Shown piece after piece: positions 51,288-60,794 of a stretch of DNA of 64,000 bases (positions are counted from its first letter, which is position 1; each line of letters begins with the position of its first letter). The stretch spans positions 9,025 through 73,024 of the forward strand of contig JBJXGR010000267.1 of the NCBI GenBank assembly GCA_046160045.1. The letters run 5' to 3'. The notes below the pieces were generated by a model that saw only the letters and a program-made list of their open reading frames with translations, was not told where the DNA came from and searched no databases. Position numbers and translations under genes: made by a program. Source of the DNA: CAZGUX01 sp046160045 (GTDB lineage Bacteria; Acidobacteriota; Terriglobia; Bryobacterales; Bryobacteraceae).

Positions 51288-52792
51288 GCGCCGCGCGGCC
51301 GGAGCAGGTAGCCGACCGTCCGGGCCAGGATCACCACGTCCAGCCAGATGCTCCAGTTCCGGATATAAAACAAGTCGAGGCGGACGCGTTCCTGGTCGCT
51401 CAGGTCGCTCCGTCCGCTGATCTGCCACAAGCCCGTGAGGCCGCAGGGGACGCGATAGTAGCTTGTGATCTCCGCCTCATAACGGTCGGCTTCGTTGAGA
51501 GGCCGCGGGCGGGGGCCTACCAGGCTCATCTGGCCGCGCAGCACGTTCCAGAGTTGCGGCAGTTCGTCCAGGCTTGACCGCCGCAGCCATTTCCCCTCCC
51601 GCGTGACGCGGGGATCGTCGCGGAGCTTACAGGCGGCCGCGAACTGCCGCGCCGCCTCGGGATCGCTGGCCAGAAGCCGGGGCAGCACATCCTCGGCGTC
51701 CTGGCTCATGGTGCGGAACTTTACCAGCGGAAAGCGGTGGCCGCCCCGGCCCAGCCGCATTTGGCGGAACAGGATGGGCGAACCGCTGCTAACCCGGATG
51801 ACGGCGGCAATGGCTAGCATTCCCGGCGCGGCCACCGCGCCAAGCAGCACTCCTGCGCTCAGGTCGAGAGCCCGTTTCAGAATGCGGTTGAACGGGTTGG
51901 TCAACGGGTTCTCGTAGTGAAGCAGAAACGACGACTTGAGCACTTCCGACTCGATCCGCCACGTGTGCAGGCTTTGATCGGCCGCGGCGATCCGCACTTC
52001 CTTGGCGAAATCCTCGAGCAGGCTGAACCGCCGCAGGAACGCCTGGCGGTTCGATGGATCCTCGCACAGGATAAACGACCGGACGCCGCGTTCGTGCGAA
52101 ACCTCGATCGCCTCATCCAGCGACGCGACGGGCCACACCGGCCACGCCGCGACGGCGGGCGTCTCCGAAAAGATCGCCTCCACCCGGTAGCCCGTGGTCG
52201 GATCGGCCGCCAGGTCGGCCGCGGCACGAAGTCCATTCGGGTTGACGCCCAGCAGGACCACCGGGCGCTGCCATTCCGGCCACTTGGCCAGCAGGCGCTT
52301 CACCACGTAGCGGCCCGCGGGCACGGCTGCAGCGGCCAGGCATGCCGCCATCGCGATCACCGTCCGCGAGAACAGTTGCGACACATGCGCCACCGACGCC
52401 AGCACCAGCGCGCACACCGTCGCATAGAAGCAAGCCCGCAGCGTGATGACCGATTCCTCCATCGAGGACACCCGCCGTGTATACAGGCCGCTGACGGCAA
52501 AAATCAGGAGATAAATGGGCAGGAACAGAAGATAGGTTTCGACGGCGACCAGTTCCCCCCGCGCCGCGAACCAGTCGAAGCGCTTGAGCCACGTCTCCCG
52601 GACCAGGGTCGCGGCGGCGTAGGAACCATAAACCAGGGCCGCATCCGCGCCCGCCAGCAGCACCACCCCGGCGCCTTCCGCAAGGGCGGCATCCAGGCGG
52701 GCATAGCGCGGCAGCGGCGTGGGCTTGAGCTGGGCGGTGGCGCTCATCCCGATGGCGGCTAGTGTATCACCCGGCTGGTTGTGTTCGCTCAC
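51281..52792 (-). CDS. Polyprenyl-phosphate sugar transferase (WbaP/EpsE-like)
   Basis: A 503-residue (or 488 from ATG 52747) inner-membrane enzyme. The N-terminal half has about four helices and a CoA-binding-like nucleotide domain (PVVLLGVNPNGLRAAADLAA). The C-terminal catalytic domain has KRALDLSAGVLLGA, VKFRTMSQDAED and LDELPQLWNVLRGQMSLVGP, the hallmark of enzymes that move a sugar phosphate from UDP-sugar onto undecaprenyl phosphate. It would start an exopolysaccharide or O-antigen unit. No other glycosyltransferase genes are near. Confidence 0.92.
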   Translation of the reverse strand: MSEHNQPGDTLAAIGMSATAQLKPTPLPRYARLDAALAEGAGVVLLAGADAALVYGSYAAATLVRETWLKRFDWFAARGELVAVETYLLFLPIYLLIFAVSGLYTRRVSSMEESVITLRACFYATVCALVLASVAHVSQLFSRTVIAMAACLAAAAVPAGRYVVKRLLAKWPEWQRPVVLLGVNPNGLRAAADLAADPTTGYRVEAIFSETPAVAAWPVWPVASLDEAIEVSHERGVRSFILCEDPSNRQAFLRRFSLLEDFAKEVRIAAADQSLHTWRIESEVLKSSFLLHYENPLTNPFNRILKRALDLSAGVLLGAVAAPGMLAIAAVIRVSSGSPILFRQMRLGRGGHRFPLVKFRTMSQDAEDVLPRLLASDPEAARQFAAACKLRDDPRVTREGKWLRRSSLDELPQLWNVLRGQMSLVGPRPRPLNEADRYEAEITSYYRVPCGLTGLWQISGRSDLSDQERVRLDLFYIRNWSIWLDVVILARTVGYLLRPRGAY

Positions 52793-52831
52793 CCGCCCGC
52801 CTTATCCTTGAAAGAGCGAAAGCGCACTGGA

Positions 52832-54526
52832 ATGGGAACTCCGACTGCCCCGCCCGCCCCCATCAGTCCCGCTCCCTACTATGTCTGGGAAGTGCAGGAT
52901 AAGGTTCGCATCCGCCTGCACTTTGACGTCATCGACCGCATTCTGCCGGAAGTCATGCGTGGATTTGGGGCTCTACCCCGCCGGGGAGCGGAAGTCGGGG
53001 GAATCCTGTTGGGCCGGGTGCTGGAACAGCAGCCACTGACCGTCAGCATCGAGGAGTTCGAACCGCTGGCTTGTGAATATCTCACCGGTCCCTCCTTTAA
53101 TCTCTCACCGAAAGACCGGGAACGGCTTGAAGTGATGCTGGGCCTATGGCAGGACCGCCCGCTGCAAGTGGTAGGTCTGTACCGAAGTCATACGCGGAAA
53201 GATCTGTTTCTGGACGAGCGCGACCACGAACTCTTCCAGACCTACTTTCCGGACACCGACAAGGTGGTTCTCCTGATCAAGCCGTTCGCCACGCGGGCGA
53301 GCCTGGCCAGCTTCTTCTTCCGGGAGGACGGGAAGCTGCAGAGGGAAGCCGCATATTCCCAGTTTCCCTTTGACCGCCGGGAACTGGGCGGCGGCGAGCC
53401 GCGTCCGCCGATTCCCCAGCGGGAAGGCGAGCCAGGCGGCCCGCAGCCTCCCCGCCAAAGGCCGCATCCGTTACCGATTGCGATGCCGGATCCGGCGCGC
53501 CGCCCGGCGCAGCCACCGGATCGATTCCTGCCCGGCCGTTTTGACGAACCTCGCGCACGGCCGGCCGAATCGCGTGCCGAGCCTCCGGCGCCTGTGCGCG
53601 AACCCGCCTTCGAGGCGCCGGAACGTGTGCCGTTCAGCTCATCGCTCGACTTTCCTGATGAGTTCAAGCCGAGTCCACTCCGCCGGTACCTGGTCCTGGT
53701 GACGGTGTTGGTGGTGCTGATCGGTGCGGCCGCGGTCGGATACCAGTTCTTAGCTGCCCCACGGCCGCCGGCCGCGGTCGCGGATCTTCCCATGCAATTG
53801 GCGGTGAACCAGACCGGGAAGCAACTCGACATCACCTGGCAGCGCGATTCGCCGGTTGTGGCCAACGCCAGGCGAGGCATCCTGACCATCTCGGATGGGG
53901 ACCACAAGGAGCAACTCGAGCTGACGTCCGCACAATTGGCCGTGGGCCGGGTGATCTACACGCGAGTGACGCGGGAAGTCGACGTACGGCTGGAAATCCG
54001 CACGAGCGATCAATCCGGAGTGAGCGAGTCGGCGCGAGTGCTGGCGGCCGAGGAACCGCCGCCAAGCCCCCAGGAGACACCGGCGCAGGAGCCAGCGGTG
54101 GAGCCGCCGAAACAAGCCGAGACGGCGGCTAAGGAGCCGGAACCCGCCAAGAGTGAGTCGGAGCCCGCTGCCCAGGTCCCGCCGCCAGTTCCCGTAAAAG
54201 CGGCCGAGACCAAGCCTGCGGCCGAACCGCCCAAGCCTCCCGAGCCCGTAGCGGAGGAGGGCAAGGCGGCCGACCCGTCGCCGAAGCCCGTGCGGCGGGT
54301 CCGGGAAAGGCGTGTCGAGCGGCCCAAGCCCCCCCCGAGCAAGCCGGCGGTGGCGCAGACCAAACCAGTGCAGGCGGAAACCAAGCCTGCGGCGGATCCG
54401 CCAAAGCTGGTCGAAACACCCAAGCCGGTAGAAGCACCCAAGCCAGTGGAAGCACCGAAGCCCGCCGCGGCCGAACCTGCGCCCGAGCCTGCCCGCGAAC
54501 TGGCCCGTCCCACCCGTCGACGGTAG
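52832..54526 (+). CDS. Degenerate JAB/MPN-like domain protein with transmembrane segment and Pro/Ala/Lys tail
   Basis: A 564-residue protein. Residues about 24-180 look like a JAB/MPN (PAD-1) domain: AEVGGILLG (52-60) and GLYRSHTR (115-122) before LFLDERDHELF. The canonical H-x-H-P reads R-S-H-T, so one metal-binding His is lost and metallopeptidase activity is unlikely. A Pro/Arg linker, one helix (about 284-306, LVLVTVLVVLIGAAAVG) and an outside beta segment follow. The C-terminus is Pro/Ala/Lys-rich with PKPVEAPKPVEAPKP. The start is ATG 52832; function unknown. Confidence 0.7.
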   Translation: MGTPTAPPAPISPAPYYVWEVQDKVRIRLHFDVIDRILPEVMRGFGALPRRGAEVGGILLGRVLEQQPLTVSIEEFEPLACEYLTGPSFNLSPKDRERLEVMLGLWQDRPLQVVGLYRSHTRKDLFLDERDHELFQTYFPDTDKVVLLIKPFATRASLASFFFREDGKLQREAAYSQFPFDRRELGGGEPRPPIPQREGEPGGPQPPRQRPHPLPIAMPDPARRPAQPPDRFLPGRFDEPRARPAESRAEPPAPVREPAFEAPERVPFSSSLDFPDEFKPSPLRRYLVLVTVLVVLIGAAAVGYQFLAAPRPPAAVADLPMQLAVNQTGKQLDITWQRDSPVVANARRGILTISDGDHKEQLELTSAQLAVGRVIYTRVTREVDVRLEIRTSDQSGVSESARVLAAEEPPPSPQETPAQEPAVEPPKQAETAAKEPEPAKSESEPAAQVPPPVPVKAAETKPAAEPPKPPEPVAEEGKAADPSPKPVRRVRERRVERPKPPPSKPAVAQTKPVQAETKPAADPPKLVETPKPVEAPKPVEAPKPAAAEPAPEPARELARPTRRR

Positions 54527-55726
54527 TCGATTAGCCCTACTGCGACCCCGACCCGTGAGGCCCTTCAGGCCTGCCGGGTGCCTGGCACCACGAAAGTTGT
54601 GCCGGAACAAAACAATCGCGATCTTGGGAGGTCTGGCCCGCAGGGTGCCTGGCACCGAGAAAGTGCGCCGGAATGAAACAATCGCGATCTTGGGAGGTCT
54701 GGCCCGCAGGGTGCCTGGCTCCGAGAAAGTGTGCCGGAATGAAACAGTCGCAACCTTGGCAGGTCTGGCCCGCAGGGTGCCCGGCACGGAGAAAGTGTGC
54801 CGGAATGAAATAATCGCGACCCTTGCCAGATCCGGCACGGCGGGTGCCTGGCACCGAGAAAGTGCGCCGGAATGAAACAATCGCGACCTTGGCAGGTCCG
54901 CCACGCGGGTGCCTGGCAACGAGAAAGTGTGCCGGAATGAGACAGTCGCGACCTTGGCAGGTCCGGCCGGCGGGGTGCCTGGCAACGAGAAAGTGTGCCG
55001 TAATGAAACGATCGCGACCTTGGCAGGTCCGGCCGGCGGGGTGCCTGGCACCGAGAAAGTGTGCCGGAATGAAACAAATCGCGACCCTTGCCAGATCCGG
55101 CCCGCGGGTGCCTGGTCACCGAGAAAGTGTGCCGGAATGAAGCAGTCGCGACCTTGGCAGGTCCGGCCGGCGGGTGCCTGGCACCGAGAAAGTGTGCCGG
55201 AATGAAACAATCGCGATCTTGGCAGGTCCGGCCGGCGGGGTGCTTGGCACCGACAAAGTGTGCCGGAATGGAAGCAATCACGAACTTGCCAGATCCGGCC
55301 GGCGGGGTGCCTGGCACCGAGAAAGTGTGCCGGAATGAAACCATCGCGACCTTGCCAGATCCGGCTGCGCGGTAACCGGCAGCGCGAAAGCGAGCTTGCC
55401 CTTCGCCCGGGTGCGAGGGCTTCAGCTACTTGGGTTTGGCCCTTTCGTCGTCCTTGTAGGCGCATGGGGGCTTTCAGTCCCTCTACTGGCGACGAAAGTC
55501 ACACTCTAACTTAACTAAGGCCTCCGTGAACACCAACACCACCAGGAAGGCAGGCCACCCTTCGGCATTCGCCAAAAGGCCGGCCCCATTTCATCGGCTC
55601 CTCGTGCAACTGCCCTCGACCAACTACTGGATTAGGGCGGTCCCCGTGGACGGCAGCCAGTTTCGGCAGCGGCATCGGGGAGCAGTTGCCTTCGCGGTCA
55701 TTTCGTCCTATCCTCGCAACAACCCC
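54527..55726. other. Long non-coding interval with tandem array
   Basis: Holds the array at 54579-55375. After it, CTTTCGTCG (55443-55451) and CGACGAAAG (55491-55499) form a long inverted pair. 55510-55726 is an open stretch upstream of the transporter that I do not support as coding. Confidence 0.6.
54579..55375. repeat. 66-bp tandem repeat array, second copy type
   Basis: About twelve units with a period near 66 bp. The conserved half is GTGCCTGGCACC followed by GAGAAAGTGTGCCGGAATGA, which is the reverse complement of the conserved half of the array at 1-597. The other half resembles AATCGCGACCTTGGCAGGTC and has no clear counterpart in the first array. Interval sequences are near-identical to one another, unlike CRISPR spacers. 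Confidence 0.92.
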
Positions 55727-56968
55727 ATGCCGCCTACTCCTTCGCGCGGACGCCTGTCGGCAATCGGGCCCGCCATCCTCCTGACGGCGACCAGCGTCGG
55801 CGCGGGCGACATCCTGACCGGTAGCCTGGCGGGCGCTGAGGCGGGGCTTGCCGTGTTGTGGGCCGTGCCCGCCGGCATCGCCCTCAAGTGGACGCTGACC
55901 GAAGGGATCGCCCGCTGGCAGATGGCCACCGGCACGACTCTGCTGGAAGGATGGGTCACGCGCCTGGGCGCCTGGATTCGCTGGGTGTTCTTCACCTACC
56001 TTCTCGTCTTCACCCTGGTGGTCGGCGGTATGTTGTCCAGCGCCTGCGGCGTCGCCGGCGCAGGGTTGCTGCCGATCGGCGAGCCGGGACAGTCGCGCTT
56101 TCTTTGGGGCGTGATCCACTCGCTGGGCGGCTTGGCATTGGTCTGGTGGGGCGGCTATGCCATGCTGAAACGAGTCCTGGCCGTCTGCGTTGGGGCCATG
56201 TTCCTCACGGTGGCCCTGACCGCGATTCTGCTGTCGCCCGATTGGGTGGCCGTGGCGCGCGGCTTTGTTCCCTCCATGCCTGCCGCTGGCCCTGGATGGG
56301 TGATCGGGTTGATCGGGGCGATCGGCGGCACCATGGCGCTGATCTCGTACGGGTATTGGATTGAAGAAGAAGGCAGGACCGGGCGGGTGGGCTTGCGGGA
56401 ATGCCGCCTTGATCTACTCTTGTCGTACGCGGTCATCGGGCTGTTCGGAGTGGCGGTGGTCATCGTCGGGTCGCGCGTCCAGGTACGCGGAGAGGGCGCC
56501 GGTCTGGCGCTGCTGCTGGCAGATCAACTGGCGATCGCGCTGGGTCCCTCCGGCCGCTGGATCTTCCTGGTCGGCTTTTGGGCGGCCGTGTTTTCCGCGA
56601 TGCTCGGCGTCTGGCAGAGCCTGCCCTATCTGTTCGCCGACTTCTTGTGGTTGCGCCGCGGGACCGGAACGCGGCGTCCGGCCCGGTTCGAGACCACGCG
56701 AGCCTATCGCGGATATTTGCTATTTCTCGCGACCGTCCCCCTCCTGCTGCTCCGATGGCCGGTGAAGCAACTGCAACTGGCCTTTGGAATCACGGGCGCG
56801 ATGTTGTTGCCACTGTTGGCCTTGACATTGCTGATGATGAACACCAAGCGCGAGTGGGTCGGTGATGAATTTCGCTCCGGCTGGCGGCTGAACGCGGTAA
56901 TGGCGGTGGCGCTGCTGTGTTTCGCGTATGTGGGCGTCGGGGAGATCCGGCAGTGGCTCGCGAAGTAG
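55727..56968 (+). CDS. Nramp-like divalent metal transporter, atypical motifs
   Basis: A 413-residue inner-membrane protein with about 11 helices and overall Nramp likeness (GPAILLTATSVGAGDILTG, MALISYGYWIEEEGRTG, LLLADQLAIALGPSGRW). In true Nramp proteins, TM1 has DPGN and TM6 has MPH, which bind Mn2+ or Fe2+. Here the corresponding places read G-A-G-D and S-Y-G-Y-W, so the substrate may differ. ATG 55727 is chosen as it places TM1 at the usual distance; the frame is open for 67 codons upstream. Confidence 0.78.
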   Translation: MPPTPSRGRLSAIGPAILLTATSVGAGDILTGSLAGAEAGLAVLWAVPAGIALKWTLTEGIARWQMATGTTLLEGWVTRLGAWIRWVFFTYLLVFTLVVGGMLSSACGVAGAGLLPIGEPGQSRFLWGVIHSLGGLALVWWGGYAMLKRVLAVCVGAMFLTVALTAILLSPDWVAVARGFVPSMPAAGPGWVIGLIGAIGGTMALISYGYWIEEEGRTGRVGLRECRLDLLLSYAVIGLFGVAVVIVGSRVQVRGEGAGLALLLADQLAIALGPSGRWIFLVGFWAAVFSAMLGVWQSLPYLFADFLWLRRGTGTRRPARFETTRAYRGYLLFLATVPLLLLRWPVKQLQLAFGITGAMLLPLLALTLLMMNTKREWVGDEFRSGWRLNAVMAVALLCFAYVGVGEIRQWLAK

Positions 56969-57258
56969 CCAGGCGACCCGTGTGTAGCAAGCGAGATTTG
57001 GCAGAACGAAGCCAATTGTGACCGGAAGTGATTGATTTTGCAAGCCGACGATTGGGTCCGCCCATTGGCTTCGACTGGCTTCGATCGGCTTCGTTCCGGC
57101 TGTGCGGCCTGGCTGAATCCGGCGTGGGGCGTTGCCACCTACAATGGAGAGAATTGGTTGCCATGTCCAGTCAAAGAATACCGTGGTGTCAAGCGGGGTG
57201 CGATTTTCAAAACCGGCAAGCGGCAGATTCAGCCGACACATGGAATTCGGAGACCCTT
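56969..57258. other. Intergenic region with short direct repeats
   Basis: Contains a run of GGCTTCG-type units (57067-57092: GGCTTCGACTGGCTTCGATC). No gene seen; a long open frame through it is treated as the upstream extension of the amidase frame. Confidence 0.45.
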
Positions 57259-57267
57259 GTGAATGAT

Positions 57268-58689
57268 ATGATTTGGGCACGGCAGCGACGTCGACAAGAG
57301 AAGGGCGCGCCAGGGAACTCAAGCTCCCCCCTTCCTCGAAGAGCATTCCTACAAATGACATTACTGGCTGCCCAGCCCGCGGGCGACATCGCGTCTCTAA
57401 CCCTGGTCGAAGCCGCTGCGGCCGTCCGCCGGAAAAAACTGTCGCCGGTCGAGTTGACCAAAGCCTGTCTCGATCGCATCGCCAGACTCAATCCGTCCTT
57501 GAACGCTTTTATCACCATCTCGGCGGACCAGGCGCTCGCCGAAGCTCACCGCCTGGAGCGCGAGCGCCCGCGCGGCCCGATTCACGGCGTCCCCATCGCG
57601 CTAAAGGACCTGATCGACACGGCCGGCACTCGCACTACGGCCGCCAGCCACATCTATGCCGATCGCGTGCCGGACCAGGACGCCGAGGTCGTCCGCCGCC
57701 TCCGTCTCGCCGGCGCGGTGATTCTGGGCAAGGTCAACATGGACGAGTTTGCCTACAACTTCACCTCCGAGACCAGCTATTTTGGCGCGGCGCACAACCC
57801 GTGGAATCCCAAGATGACGCCCGGCGGCTCATCCGGCGGATCGGCGGTGGCCGTGGCCGCTCGGATGTGCTTCGGAGCGTTGGGTTCCGATACCGGAGGG
57901 TCCATCCGGCTGCCGGCTTCGTTCTGCGGGATTGCCGGCTTCAAGCCGAGCTATGGCCTGGTGCCCGCCACCGGTGTCCTCCCGCTGGCCTGGTCGATGG
58001 ATCATGTCGGCCCGATGTGCCGGACGGTCGCGGATACGGCGTTGTTGCTGGGCGCGATGACCGGCGCCGGGGATCGGTTCGCCATCGGCCGGCGGCCGGC
58101 CAGGCTGCGCGTCGGGGTCGCGAGGAAGTTTTTCTTTGACGGCCTCGATCCGGAGGTGGCCTCGGCAATGAACGCGGCGCTCGACGCGATGAAGGGTCTC
58201 GGGATGGAGGTGCGCGAGGTCGAACTGCCAGACATACCATCCTTGCCGATCATTCGCGCCGAAGCCCTGGCATGGCACGAGCCGCTGATGAAGAAGCATC
58301 TTGCCGGGTATCATCCGCACACCCTTCACGAAATCAGGGAAGGCGAGCGCGTGACCGTGGGCGAATATGCCCGGGCGCTGCGGGAACTGGAGCGGCTGCG
58401 GCTGGCGGTCCGCCGGACCTTCAACGAAGTCGACGCGGTGGTGACGCCAACCAGCCCGCTACCTCCCTTCCCGCTGGGCACGAAGCCGGACCTGGTGTAT
58501 CTTCGCAATACGATTCCGTTCAACGTGTTTGGCCTGCCGGCGATTTCGATCCCGTGCGGCTTCACGGGAACGGGGATGCCGATCGGCCTTCAGGTGAGCG
58601 CCGCGCCGCAGGCCGAGGCGGCAGTCCTGGTCGTGGCCCATGCCTACGAGCAGGCAACGGAGTGGCATCGCAAGAGCCCGCGGGTTTGA
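57268..58689 (+). CDS. Amidase (amidase signature family)
   Basis: A protein of about 473 residues. The N-terminus (LPRRAFLQMTLLAAQPAGD) looks like a Tat-type leader, with the mature part starting near IASLTLVEAAAAVRRKKLSP. The Ser-cisSer-Lys triad is visible in IALKDLID, GGSSGGSAVAVAA and SDTGGSIRLPASFCG. Members cut amides, as GatA or secreted amidases do; with no gatB or gatC nearby, a GatA role is unlikely. Starts GTG 57259, ATG 57268 and ATG 57355 are all possible. Confidence 0.87.
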   Translation: MIWARQRRRQEKGAPGNSSSPLPRRAFLQMTLLAAQPAGDIASLTLVEAAAAVRRKKLSPVELTKACLDRIARLNPSLNAFITISADQALAEAHRLERERPRGPIHGVPIALKDLIDTAGTRTTAASHIYADRVPDQDAEVVRRLRLAGAVILGKVNMDEFAYNFTSETSYFGAAHNPWNPKMTPGGSSGGSAVAVAARMCFGALGSDTGGSIRLPASFCGIAGFKPSYGLVPATGVLPLAWSMDHVGPMCRTVADTALLLGAMTGAGDRFAIGRRPARLRVGVARKFFFDGLDPEVASAMNAALDAMKGLGMEVREVELPDIPSLPIIRAEALAWHEPLMKKHLAGYHPHTLHEIREGERVTVGEYARALRELERLRLAVRRTFNEVDAVVTPTSPLPPFPLGTKPDLVYLRNTIPFNVFGLPAISIPCGFTGTGMPIGLQVSAAPQAEAAVLVVAHAYEQATEWHRKSPRV

Positions 58690-58730
58690 TTCTGAGCGGA
58701 CTCCGCAATGGACAGAGGCGCTCGGTTCGA

Positions 58731-58964
58731 AGCCGTGAAAAAAAGGGGGCAGTCACCACGCCGCCCCAGGTGCGTCCACCGAGATGGATGAAAAAGTCAT
58801 TGCCGGGCTTCGCCCGGTGAGCCGGCCAGGGGGCCGGCCCGCGGTCCAGGGGGACCGCCCCACCTTGGTTCGGCCAAGGGTAGGTCGCTTTGTGGAAGCC
58901 ATTGACTCTGTTGATCTTTACTGGCTGTATTTTTCCGTAGAACCGCCCCCAATTTTTCACGGCT
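58731..58964. repeat. MITE-like element with 20-bp inverted ends
   Basis: The ends AGCCGTGAAAAAAAGGGGGC (58731-58750) and, on the other strand, AGCCGTGAAAAATTGGGGGC (58964-58945) match at 18 of 20 positions. Inside are strong hairpins, including GCCGGGCTTCGCCCGGT (58802-58818) and GCGGTCCAGGGGGACCGC (58841-58858). No coding frame is plausible. The GTGAAAAAA end recalls the inverted-arm element at 731. Confidence 0.75.
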
Positions 58965-59073
58965 TGCTTGAATTCTGACTGGAAGCGCGGCAGCCGCCAA
59001 CGTGAGCTAGCCGAACGGGCAGCTAGCCCTTCGTGCGATGCGCCTTACGGGGGCTCTCCCGCATCCTGAAACT

Positions 59074-59976
59074 ATGAGCAGCGCGTTAACATCCTTTTCC
59101 AACGACCTTGCCTCCGCGGTGGAGCGAGCCAGCCGTTCCGTGGTCGCCGTCAATGCACGGCCCCGCACGCCGTCGAGCGGGATCGTGTGGAGACCCGGCG
59201 TCGTCGTTACCACCCACCACACCACCGAGCGCGACGAGGAAGTGACGCTCGGATTGCCCGGCGGCCGGACCGTGGCCGCCCGCCTCGCCGGCCGCGATCC
59301 GTCGACGGATATCGCCGTCCTGCGCTTCGACAACGGCGGCATTGCGCCGGCCGAGACGACGGCTGGAGAGAAACTCGGTCCCGGGCACCTGGCGCTCGCG
59401 GTGGGGCGGGGGCCCAGCGTCAGCCTGGGGGTGATTCGCTCGGCCGGCGGGCCGCTGCGCACCCGCAGGGGCGGCGCTCTCGACCACTTCTGGAATCTCG
59501 ACGTCACGATCTACTACGGTTTCTCGGGCGGGGCCCTGGTCACTGCGGAAGGGTTGATCGCCGGTCTGAACACCTCCGCGATCGCGCGCGGAATGGCAGC
59601 GTCCGTCCCCACACCGATCGTCGACCGGGTGGTCGATGAGATCCTGCGCACTGGGCACATCCGGCGCGGGTACCTCGGCTTGGGCATGCAGCCGGTCCGC
59701 CTCCCCGAGAACTCGGCGCGCGCGCTGAACCTGGATTCTCCGGTCGGTCTCATCGCCCTGTCGGTCGAGTCCGGCGCGCCCGCCGATCAGGCCGGATTCC
59801 TGGTCGGGGATGTCCTGCTCTCGATCGATGGCATCCGGGTGTCGGACACCGACGATGTTCAGGCGGTCCTCGACCCGGCCAGGGTCGGCAAGACCGTGAC
59901 GGCGGTTCTGCTGCGCGCCGGATCGCGTGTCGAACTGCCGGTCACGGTTGGCGAGCGCCCCAAGGAGTTCGCATGA
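59074..59976 (+). CDS. HtrA-like serine protease with PDZ domain (first of pair)
   Basis: A 300-residue trypsin-like protease of the HtrA/DegP family, with catalytic His48 or His49 (VVTTHHTTE), Asp79 (STDIAVLRF) and Ser151 (YGFSGGAL), followed by one PDZ domain (about 210-300, YLGLGMQPVRLPE). There is no signal peptide or membrane helix, which is unusual for HtrA. Its stop overlaps the next protease gene by 4 bp, so the two are translationally coupled. Confidence 0.87.
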   Translation: MSSALTSFSNDLASAVERASRSVVAVNARPRTPSSGIVWRPGVVVTTHHTTERDEEVTLGLPGGRTVAARLAGRDPSTDIAVLRFDNGGIAPAETTAGEKLGPGHLALAVGRGPSVSLGVIRSAGGPLRTRRGGALDHFWNLDVTIYYGFSGGALVTAEGLIAGLNTSAIARGMAASVPTPIVDRVVDEILRTGHIRRGYLGLGMQPVRLPENSARALNLDSPVGLIALSVESGAPADQAGFLVGDVLLSIDGIRVSDTDDVQAVLDPARVGKTVTAVLLRAGSRVELPVTVGERPKEFA

Positions 59977-60794
59977 TCGAACCGGAACTGGCTTCCGTCA
60001 CCCGGCGGATCGCCGAACAGAGCGTGCAGGTCAAGCGCGCCCGCGGTGATGGCGGTTCGGGAATCATCTGGCGGCAGGACGGCCTGATCGTAACCAACGC
60101 CCATGTCGCCACTACGTCTCCGGTGGAGGTGGAACTGGCCGATCACCGGCGTTTTCCGGCGCGCATCGTGTTGCGCGACCAGCAGCGCGACCTGGCGGCT
60201 CTGCGAATCTCCGCGAGCGGTCTTCCGGCGGCACGCCCCGGCAACTCCCGGGCCCTGCGGCCGGGTGAGCTGGTGATTGCCGTCGGCAATCCGCTCGGCC
60301 TGGTCGGCGCGGCATCCGTTGGAGTGATCCAGTCGGTCAGCGATTCCCGCTGGATCCGGACCGATGTCCGGCTGGCGCCCGGCAACTCTGGCGGACCGCT
60401 TGCCAACGCGCAAGGCGAGGTGATCGGCGTCAACAGCATGATCGTCAACGGCCTCGGCTACGCCGTTCCGGCGCACGCGGTGAAGCGCTTCCTGGCCGGG
60501 CGCAAAGGGAAGATCGGCGTGACGCTCCAACCCGTCTCCGTGAAGCACGGCGCGGAAACGAAGCTCGGCCTGCTGGTGCTGGAGGCCGCTACCAGCGGCG
60601 CCGCGTGGCGGGCGGGAGTCCGGCAGGGCGATGTTCTGGTCGCCGCCGGCGGCTGCGGTTTCGAAAGTGTCGAGGACCTTGCCGATGCCCTCGATGAGGC
60701 CCAAAACGGCGTAACGCTCGAGTGGCTCCGCGCCGGAAGGTGGATTTCGGCCGCCGTCGCTCCCGAATTCGAAACCCAGAGGGCGGTTGCGTGA
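59973..60794 (+). CDS. HtrA-like serine protease with PDZ domain (second of pair)
   Basis: A 273-residue protease with His44 (VTNAHVA), Asp73 (QQRDLAAL) and Ser139 (APGNSGGPL), then a PDZ-like domain (about 180-265). It also lacks a signal peptide. Identity to the first protease is limited, so they may work as a hetero-complex. It overlaps the flanking genes by 4 bp on both sides. Confidence 0.87.
   Translation: MIEPELASVTRRIAEQSVQVKRARGDGGSGIIWRQDGLIVTNAHVATTSPVEVELADHRRFPARIVLRDQQRDLAALRISASGLPAARPGNSRALRPGELVIAVGNPLGLVGAASVGVIQSVSDSRWIRTDVRLAPGNSGGPLANAQGEVIGVNSMIVNGLGYAVPAHAVKRFLAGRKGKIGVTLQPVSVKHGAETKLGLLVLEAATSGAAWRAGVRQGDVLVAAGGCGFESVEDLADALDEAQNGVTLEWLRAGRWISAAVAPEFETQRAVA

Noticed and set aside
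54579..55375. CRISPR array with 35-bp repeats and 31-bp spacers
   Set aside because: The intervals are nearly identical to each other, spacing varies, and no cas genes are present. It is a tandem repeat.
53750..55465. A long minus-strand open frame of 571 codons across the array
   Set aside because: The 66-bp period is a multiple of three, so frames stay open by chance; the product is only a 22-residue echo of the repeat plus antisense of the MPN gene.
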